Shown: piece after piece, positions 58,879-64,000 of the stretch
How the letters are laid out: every line of letters starts with the position of its first letter
How positions within the stretch are numbered: the first letter of the stretch is position 1
Source: Solidesulfovibrio sp.
GTDB taxonomy: Bacteria; Desulfobacterota; Desulfovibrionia; Desulfovibrionales; Desulfovibrionaceae
Assembly: GCF_038562415.1 (NCBI RefSeq)
Contig: NZ_JBCFBA010000001.1
Span: 248,001-312,000, forward strand
DNA: 64,000 nt
Reading direction: 5' to 3'
Position numbers and translations under genes: made by a program
The notes under the pieces: model-generated
What the model was told of the DNA's origin: nothing
Databases searched by the model: none
What the model saw: only the letters and a program-made list of their open reading frames with translations

Positions 58879-59693
58879 ACGCCCTGCTTGTCTTTCCCTC
58901 GTTGCATCCGGACCTGGCCGGCGCCTTGCCCGCCGGGGTGCGGCTGCTGGACCCGGGCCTTGGCCGGCCCGGCGACCCGAGCCGGCTGCGGCCCGACGAC
59001 TTGCCCATCGGCCCCGAGGAGCTGGCCGGCTATGTGCGGGAATTCGACCGCCTGCGCCGCGAGGTGAAAAACCCCAAGGACCTGGCCCTGCTGGCCGGGA
59101 CGACGGGCGGCCATTTCTTCGCCGAGACCTCCTTTGCCGTGCGCGAGGAGTTGGAGGATGCCCTGCATCCCGAACGCCCGGCCGCCCGCCGGGCCAGGGC
59201 GGCCCAGCTTGCGCTGTGCCTGGCGGCCATGGTCGAGGAGAGCCTCGTCGAACTGGCCGCGGCCGGGGCGCTCGACGACCGCTTCCGCCGGGCCATGGCC
59301 GAAAGCCTGGGGCTTGAGGCCGACGACGAGGCCGAGGAGCTGGCCCTGACCCTGGCCCTGGCCGAAACCGCCACGCTGCCGCCGGCCGCCGCCCTGGCCG
59401 AGGAATTCCGGCCGCCCTGGCGGGAGACCTTGCCGGCCTTCTGGACCGTGGCCCCGGCCGGGGCCGGGCTTTTCATCCGCGATCCGGACATCGTCGAGAC
59501 GCTTCTCGACGCCGGCCTCGCCTTCGCGCCCCTGTCCGAGGACGACGCGGCGGCCTTTTTCCCGGACGGCCCGCCCGCCGGGGAACTGCTTGCGGCGACG
59601 CTTCCGGGCTGGCGCCTGGCCGGCAGGACCCGGCCCGACCCCGGGGCGCCCCGGTTGGCCGCCCCGCGTCCCGTCGTCGTCGTCAAACCCTAG
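58875..59693 (+). CDS. Unknown protein coupled to the Cys-rich gene
   Basis: The 272-residue protein is acidic, mostly helical and Ala/Leu/Glu-rich, with a VKNPKDLALLAG motif and EEFRPPWRETLPAFWTV in the second half. It is coupled by an ATGA overlap to the Cys-rich gene and lies 12 bp before the HAD gene, so three genes likely form one operon. I do not recognise a family. Confidence 0.65.
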   Translation: MNALLVFPSLHPDLAGALPAGVRLLDPGLGRPGDPSRLRPDDLPIGPEELAGYVREFDRLRREVKNPKDLALLAGTTGGHFFAETSFAVREELEDALHPERPAARRARAAQLALCLAAMVEESLVELAAAGALDDRFRRAMAESLGLEADDEAEELALTLALAETATLPPAAALAEEFRPPWRETLPAFWTVAPAGAGLFIRDPDIVETLLDAGLAFAPLSEDDAAAFFPDGPPAGELLAATLPGWRLAGRTRPDPGAPRLAAPRPVVVVKP

Positions 59694-59705
59694 AAGGAGC
59701 CTGCG

Positions 59706-60380
59706 GTGTACGTGTGCAATCCTGCCTCCCCCCCGGCGTTTCTCGGCCGGGTCAAGGGGGTCGTCTTCGACTGCGACGGCGTGCTGGTCGATTCCCACGA
59801 CGCCAACCGCATGTACTACAACCTCATCCGGGAAGGCATCGGCATGCTGCCCATCACCCCCGAGGAGGAGGAGTACGTGCACATGCATGCCGTCAGCGAA
59901 TGCCTGGTCCGCATCATCCCGCCCGAGCGCATGGCCGAGGCCCAGGAAGTGCGGCGCAACCTCAACTACGCCGACATCTTCCCCTATATCTTCCTGGAGG
60001 ATGGCCTCACCGACGTCCTGGCCGCCTTCGCGGCCCGGGGGGTGCGCCTGGCCGTGCACACCAACCGCACCAGCACCGTCGGCGACCTGCTGGCCCATTT
60101 CGAGATCGGGGGCTACTTCGACCCGGTCATCAGCGCCGGCAGCCTCAAGCGGCCCAAGCCCGACCCCGAGGGCATCCACATGATCCTGTCCGCCTGGGGC
60201 CTGCCCGCCCAGGACGTGGCCTACATCGGCGACTCGGCCCTGGACGAGCGCTCGGCCCGGGCCGCCGGGGTCGCTTTCTGGTCCTTCAAGAACCCCGGCC
60301 TGGCCGCCGCCATGTACATCCCGGATTTCCCCACCCTGCTCTCCTGTTTGCGCGGTTTTCCCGCCACGGACGCGGGGTAG
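59706..60380 (+). CDS. HAD-superfamily hydrolase
   Basis: The 224-residue protein has motif I VVFDCDGVLVDSHD, motif II VHTNRTST, motif III LKRPKPDPEGI and motif IV YIGDSALDERSARAAG, with a helical cap. It is a phosphatase of the phosphoglycolate or beta-phosphoglucomutase type; substrate unknown. GTG start with AAGGAG. It ends the operon just before the 60.4-kb promoter. Confidence 0.88.
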   Translation: MYVCNPASPPAFLGRVKGVVFDCDGVLVDSHDANRMYYNLIREGIGMLPITPEEEEYVHMHAVSECLVRIIPPERMAEAQEVRRNLNYADIFPYIFLEDGLTDVLAAFAARGVRLAVHTNRTSTVGDLLAHFEIGGYFDPVISAGSLKRPKPDPEGIHMILSAWGLPAQDVAYIGDSALDERSARAAGVAFWSFKNPGLAAAMYIPDFPTLLSCLRGFPATDAG

Positions 60381-60389
60381 GGGGACGGG

Positions 60390-60418
60390 TTGCCTCGTGC
60401 GTTATTTTCCTCTATAAT
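60390..60418 (+). promoter_or_regulatory. Strong sigma-70 type promoter
   Basis: TTGCCT (60390-60395), exactly 17 bp, and perfect TATAAT (60413-60418). The predicted start lies near 60425, at the first base of the 16-bp motif. It is the best vegetative promoter seen in the chromosomal part of the window. Confidence 0.8.
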
Positions 60419-60423
60419 TCAAT

Positions 60424-60439
60424 ATGTTAATACGTTAAT
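60424..60439. promoter_or_regulatory. 16-bp AT-rich motif, copy 2 of 2, at the transcription start
   Basis: ATGTTAATACGTTAAT, identical to 6996-7011, begins 6 bp after the -10 box and covers +1 to about +15. This is a classical repressor position. The sequence is an imperfect GTTAA-N4-TTAA dyad. Confidence 0.5.
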
Positions 60440-60617
60440 CATGAAGCTGGCCGTTCGAGGCCGGAACCAGGGCGATGGCGCTTGACCGGCGCATGGGCAG
60501 ACCCGCGATCCGGTCGCCGGCCGCCGGCCCAACCGTCCCGTCCGGCCGCGCCGCCGGCCGCCGGGACGGCCCGATGCGCGAATTGTCTTGATTAATGGCA
60601 GGCGCTGTGCCATTTTT
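60425..60617 (+). ncRNA. Candidate small RNA or long leader upstream of yggT
   Basis: From the predicted start near 60425 a transcript would run about 190 bases of GC-rich, hairpin-forming, non-coding sequence to a terminator-like hairpin at 60594-60617 (AATGGCA, 7-base loop, TGCCATT then TTT). No ORF with a ribosome-binding site lies within. Either an sRNA or a 5' leader with attenuation of the yggT gene at 60664 would fit. Confidence 0.4.
60594..60617 (+). terminator. Terminator-like hairpin 46 bp before yggT
   Basis: A 7-bp stem (AATGGCA / TGCCATT) whose 3' arm merges into a five-base T run. The stem is short and only moderately GC-rich, so termination may be partial. Confidence 0.45.
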
Positions 60618-60663
60618 CGAGTACGCCACAGCGGCTCGATCGTATGTTTTTGAAGGATAATTC

Positions 60664-60993
60664 ATGGATATTATTGGATTTTTTTTCGTCGCACTGGCCA
60701 GGGTCCTGGACATCCTCCTTTCCCTGTACTTCTGGATCATCGTCATAGCCGCCCTGATGTCCTGGGTACGGCCCGATCCGTACAATCCGGTGGTACGCTT
60801 CCTGCGGGCCGTGACCGATCCGGTCTTTTACCGGGTGCGGCGCTGGTTGCCGTTTCTCACCATCGGCGGCGTGGACCTTTCCCCTATCGTGGTGATTTTG
60901 GCCGTGCAGTTTCTGCAATGGTTCCTCGTGCCCACGCTGCTGCGCCTGGGTGGCGTGGGGGCTCTTGGCGGCCTGGGCGCCGGGCGCATGTAG
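60664..60993 (+). CDS. YggT-family membrane protein
   Basis: The 109-residue protein has two YggT-type hydrophobic hairpins, with the signature ALMSWVRPDPYNPVVRFLRAVTDP and a second block LSPIVVILAVQFLQWFL. The family is linked to envelope and cell-division clusters. A leader of about 240 bases precedes it (see 60425). It is followed by 231 bp without a gene. Confidence 0.88.
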   Translation: MDIIGFFFVALARVLDILLSLYFWIIVIAALMSWVRPDPYNPVVRFLRAVTDPVFYRVRRWLPFLTIGGVDLSPIVVILAVQFLQWFLVPTLLRLGGVGALGGLGAGRM

Positions 60994-61224
60994 CCGGGGC
61001 CGCAACCGCGCATGGGCGGGATGGGCATGATGCAAACGCCAAACGGGCGGGGCGCGCCGCGTCCCCTCAAGCGCAGGCACGATGGCCGTGATCCGCGATA
61101 ACCACGCACGTTCCCTTCGGATGTTTTCCCAAACCCTGTCCGGGCGACGCCGGCACGACGGGACCGCCCGACGCGGGGGGCGGCGGTTGTCTTGTTGCCG
61201 GCGGCCGGCCGGGGAGGGCGCTGC

Positions 61225-61596
61225 TTGACCGGCGCGGGCGGCATCGCCGGCGGCAAGGGCGAGGCGGCTGGCCCCGGAAAGGCCCGTGACGGCGACCGGC
61301 TGCCGGTTTTCGTTTCGGCCGTCGGCCCGGGCGCCTGGACGTTGCGGGTGGCCGTGACCCCCGGCGGCGCCAAGGACGCCCTGGCCGGGCTGGCCGAGGA
61401 CAGGCTGCGGGTGCGGCTGCGGGCCAAGGCCGTGGAAGGGCGGGCCAACGCGGCCCTGACCATGTTTCTGGCCGCCTGCCTGGGGCTCAAGGCCCGGCAG
61501 GTGGCCATTGTCTCCGGGGAGAAATCCCGGAGAAAAACCCTACGCATCGAAGCGGAGTCCGAACCCGACTGGTCGCTTGCGACCGGCACGGGATGA
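61225..61596 (+). CDS. DUF167/YggU-family protein
   Basis: The 123-residue protein has the DUF167 core: LRVAVTPGGAKDALAGLAED, LRVRLRAKAVEGRANAALTM and the late GEKSRRKTLRIE. Function is unknown; the family often accompanies yggT. The start is taken as TTG behind GGGGAGGG; TTG further upstream is also possible. The Gly-rich first 30 residues are not family-like. Confidence 0.8.
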   Translation: MTGAGGIAGGKGEAAGPGKARDGDRLPVFVSAVGPGAWTLRVAVTPGGAKDALAGLAEDRLRVRLRAKAVEGRANAALTMFLAACLGLKARQVAIVSGEKSRRKTLRIEAESEPDWSLATGTG

Positions 61597-61626
61597 GACG
61601 AGAACCGTCAACAAGGAGTCTTTGCC

Positions 61627-61860
61627 ATGGACCAACGCGATCTGGAGCTCATTGCCAAATACGGCGAAGCGGACCCGGAACTCAAAAGTCTCTTCGAGGA
61701 GCACATCGCGTTCGAGAAGATTTTGGAAAAGATGGAAAGCAAGCCGTACCTGACGCCCTCCGAGGAAACGGAACTCAAGGAAATCAAGAAAAAGAAGCTT
61801 TCCGGCAAGACGCGCATCGAAACGCTCCTCGTGAAATACCGCAAGGCGGAGGTCCACTAG
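61627..61860 (+). CDS. DUF465-type small protein
   Basis: The 77-residue protein is an acidic, Lys/Glu-rich helical hairpin ([20 protein letters not shown], then [18 protein letters not shown]) typical of the DUF465 family. Its role is not known. It ends one base before ilvB, so it belongs to that operon. Confidence 0.85.
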   Translation: MDQRDLELIAKYGEADPELKSLFEEHIAFEKILEKMESKPYLTPSEETELKEIKKKKLSGKTRIETLLVKYRKAEVH

Positions 61861-61861
61861 C

Positions 61862-63571
61862 ATGGAACTGACCGGGGCCCAGATCCTTCTGGAATCCTTG
61901 CGCCGCGAGGATGTGGAAGTCGTGTTCGGCTTCCCCGGAGGGGCGGTCATCGACATATACGACCAGCTGCCCAACTACCCCCTCAAGCACGTGCTGGCGC
62001 GCCATGAGCAGGGAGCAATCCACGCCGCCGACGGCTACGCCCGGGCCTCGGGCAGGGTGGGCGTCTGTCTGGTGACCTCGGGCCCCGGAGCCACCAATGC
62101 CGTAACCGGCATCGCCACCGCCTACATGGACTCCGTGCCGGTGGTCATCGTCACCGGCCAGGTGCCGACGCCCTTGATCGGCAACGACGCCTTCCAGGAA
62201 GTCGACATCGTCGGCATCACGCGCCCCTGCACCAAGCACAATTACCTGGTCAAGGACGTGCGCGACCTGGCCCGGGTCATCAAGGAGGCCTTCTACCTGG
62301 CCGCCACCGGCCGCCCCGGCCCCGTGCTCATCGACCTGCCCAAGGACGTGCAGCAGGCCAAGTGCGAATACAAGTACCCGAAAACGATCAAGATGCGCAG
62401 TTACAACCCGACCTATGCCCCCAACCTCAAGCAGGTGGCCAGGGTGGCGGACGTGGTGCGCAAGGCCAAAAAGCCCATTATTTACGCCGGCGGCGGCGTC
62501 ATCGCCTCCGGGGCTTCCGAGGACCTCATCTGGCTGGCCCGGACGTACGACATCCCGGTTACGGCCACGCTCATGGCCCTGGGCTGCTTTCCGGCCGACG
62601 ATCCCCTGTGGCTCGGCATGCTGGGCATGCACGGCACCTACGCCGCCAACCTGGCCATCAGCCACGCCGACCTGATCCTGGCCATAGGCTCCCGCTTCGA
62701 CGACCGGGTCACGGGCAAGCTCAGCGAATTCGCCAAGAACGCGAAAATCGTCCACATCGACATCGACCCGACCTCGATCCAGAAAAACGTGGCCGTGCAC
62801 ATCCCGGTGGTGGCCGACTGCAAGAGCTTCCTGGCCGCCCTGCGCCAGTCCCTGGCGGCCGCGCCCGCGGGAGCCGCTGCCGAGGACACCCCGCCGGCCG
62901 CCGGCCGCCATGCCTCCTGGCTGGAGCGGATCGACGCCTGGAAGGCCGAAAAACCCCTGACCTACGCCGCCGATTCCAAGGTCATCAAGCCCCAGCACGT
63001 CATCGAGGTCATCTCGCGCTTAACCAAAGGCCAGGCCGTCATCACCACCGAAGTGGGCCAGAACCAGATGTGGGCCGCCCAGTTCTACCAATTCACCCGG
63101 CCGCGCTCGTTCATCAGTTCCGGGGGCCTGGGCACCATGGGCTTCGGCTTCCCGGCGGCCATCGGCGCGCAGATGGCCTGCCCGGACCGGCTGGTCATCG
63201 ACGTGGCCGGCGACGGCTCCATCCAGATGTGCATCCAGGAGCTGGCCACGGCCGTATGCTACGACCTGCCCGTGAAAATCGTCATCCTAAACAACGGCTA
63301 CCTCGGCATGGTCCGGCAGTGGCAGGAGCTTTTCTACGCCAAAAACTACTGCGCCACCTGCCTGGACGTGGCCCCGGATTTCGTCAAATTGGCCGAAGCC
63401 TACGGCGCGGCGGGCTACCGCCTGACCGACCCGTCCCAAGTCGAATCCGTGCTGGCCGAGGCGTTTGCCCTGCCCAAGACCGTCATCGTGGACGTGGTCA
63501 TCGACCGCGAGGAAAACGTCGCGCCCATGGTCCCGGCCGGCAAGTCCATAACCGAGATGATCCTCGTCTAG
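61862..63571 (+). CDS. ilvB: Acetolactate synthase large subunit
   Basis: First common enzyme of valine, leucine and isoleucine synthesis; condenses pyruvate using thiamine diphosphate. The 569-residue protein has the catalytic Glu in [35 protein letters not shown], and the ThDP motif GDGSIQM followed by [11 protein letters not shown]. It is followed 9 bp later by the small subunit. Weak Shine-Dalgarno, but coupled to the upstream ORF. Confidence 0.96.
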   Translation: MELTGAQILLESLRREDVEVVFGFPGGAVIDIYDQLPNYPLKHVLARHEQGAIHAADGYARASGRVGVCLVTSGPGATNAVTGIATAYMDSVPVVIVTGQVPTPLIGNDAFQEVDIVGITRPCTKHNYLVKDVRDLARVIKEAFYLAATGRPGPVLIDLPKDVQQAKCEYKYPKTIKMRSYNPTYAPNLKQVARVADVVRKAKKPIIYAGGGVIASGASEDLIWLARTYDIPVTATLMALGCFPADDPLWLGMLGMHGTYAANLAISHADLILAIGSRFDDRVTGKLSEFAKNAKIVHIDIDPTSIQKNVAVHIPVVADCKSFLAALRQSLAAAPAGAAAEDTPPAAGRHASWLERIDAWKAEKPLTYAADSKVIKPQHVIEVISRLTKGQAVITTEVGQNQMWAAQFYQFTRPRSFISSGGLGTMGFGFPAAIGAQMACPDRLVIDVAGDGSIQMCIQELATAVCYDLPVKIVILNNGYLGMVRQWQELFYAKNYCATCLDVAPDFVKLAEAYGAAGYRLTDPSQVESVLAEAFALPKTVIVDVVIDREENVAPMVPAGKSITEMILV

Positions 63572-63580
63572 GAGCCGCCC

Positions 63581-64000
63581 ATGCGCCACATCCTCTCCAT
63601 ACTGGTCGAGAACGAACCCGGGGTGCTCTCCCGGGTGGCCGGCCTTTTCAGCGGCCGGGGCTACAACATCGAAACGCTCAACGTCGCCCCGACCCTGGCC
63701 GACGGCCTGTCCATGATGACCATTACCACCGAAGGCGACGAGGCCATCATCGAACAGATCGTCAAGCAACTGCGCAAGCTCGTCACCACGGTCAAGGTCG
63801 TGGATCTGACCGACGTCAAGTCCGTGGAGCGCGAGATGATGCTGCTGCGGGTGGACGCCGAAGGCGCCAAGCGGGCCGAGGTGCTGCGCATCGTCGACAT
63901 TTTCCGCTGCAAGGTGGTGGACGTGAGCCTCGATGAACTCATCCTCGAGGTCACCGGCACCCAGGACAAGCTCGGAGCGCTCATCAACCTGCTCCAGCGC
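63581..64000 (+). CDS. ilvN: Acetolactate synthase small subunit, truncated by window end
   Basis: The first 140 codons are present. An N-terminal ACT domain is clear (HILSILVENEPGVLSRVAGL, GYNIETLNVAPT), followed by the second ACT-like half. It regulates IlvB by valine feedback. AGGAGCCGCCC precedes the ATG. The missing C-terminus lies beyond 64000. Confidence 0.95.
   Translation, partial: MRHILSILVENEPGVLSRVAGLFSGRGYNIETLNVAPTLADGLSMMTITTEGDEAIIEQIVKQLRKLVTTVKVVDLTDVKSVEREMMLLRVDAEGAKRAEVLRIVDIFRCKVVDVSLDELILEVTGTQDKLGALINLLQR

Noticed and set aside
60419-60613. Minus-strand 64-codon ORF in the yggT upstream region
   Set aside because: No ribosome-binding site, and it covers the consensus + strand promoter and motif; more likely non-coding.
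60994-61224. Gene between yggT and the DUF167 gene
   Set aside because: Only short GC-driven frames are open in this 231-bp gap and none has a start signal.

Overview
The window is GC-rich DNA whose core genes point to an anaerobic sulfate-reducing member of the Desulfovibrionaceae (Desulfovibrio in the broad sense). It carries a small tetraheme cytochrome c3, a minimal two-gene SufC/SufB-like Fe-S assembly pair, the futalosine-pathway enzyme MqnC, an FmdE-type protein and an Mrp-type ATPase. The genus call is inference; no database search was possible.

Positions 1 to about 17,536 look like an integrated genomic island that continues past the left edge. It holds: (i) a type I-C CRISPR array (13 identical 32-bp repeats, cut by the window start) and a cas5-cas8c-cas7-cas3 operon in an unusual order, with no cas4, cas1 or cas2 visible; (ii) a divergently placed gene encoding an HNH nuclease fused to a HIT hydrolase; (iii) an AT-rich segment (about 8.1 to 12.0 kb) with a membrane coiled-coil protein, a dGTPase-like HD hydrolase, and a repressor translationally coupled to an unknown protein with a C-terminal membrane anchor; (iv) a string of small phage-like genes (12.1 to 16.2 kb) with several HTH regulators but no structural genes, plus an opposing small WYL-type gene; (v) a tyrosine integrase at 16.1 to 17.3 kb; and (vi) a 58-bp 3' fragment of tRNA-Leu(UAG), interpreted as the att site closing the island. 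The intact tRNA gene is not in the window, so the other end should lie to the left and the CRISPR-Cas locus is probably part of the element.

From 17.5 kb on the sequence reads as ordinary chromosome: an ADP-ribosylglycohydrolase, two acyltransferase-3 paralogues, a single-domain response regulator, the Fe-S pair, a secreted GH64-like protein, a glycosyltransferase, a DUF2087 protein, a DUF362 ferredoxin-like protein, a DnaJ/YkgJ/CoA-binding cluster, MqnC, an iron-complex ABC transporter with an FmdE-like partner, cytochrome c3, Pcm, Mrp, and a PgsA/FtsB run. Then follow fructose bisphosphatase/TsaD, TrxA/TrxB, BamD, an EF-G paralogue, RsmD/CoaD/MiaA/amidase, TatA, YggT, and at the right edge the start of branched-chain amino acid synthesis (ilvB, ilvN truncated).

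Regulatory features that can be read directly include a good cas promoter, a Shine-Dalgarno-led internal start for cas11c inside cas8c, several perfect intrinsic terminators, and a 16-bp sequence found identically in two intergenic regions 53 kb apart. One copy sits exactly at the predicted start site of a consensus promoter that may drive a small RNA upstream of yggT.
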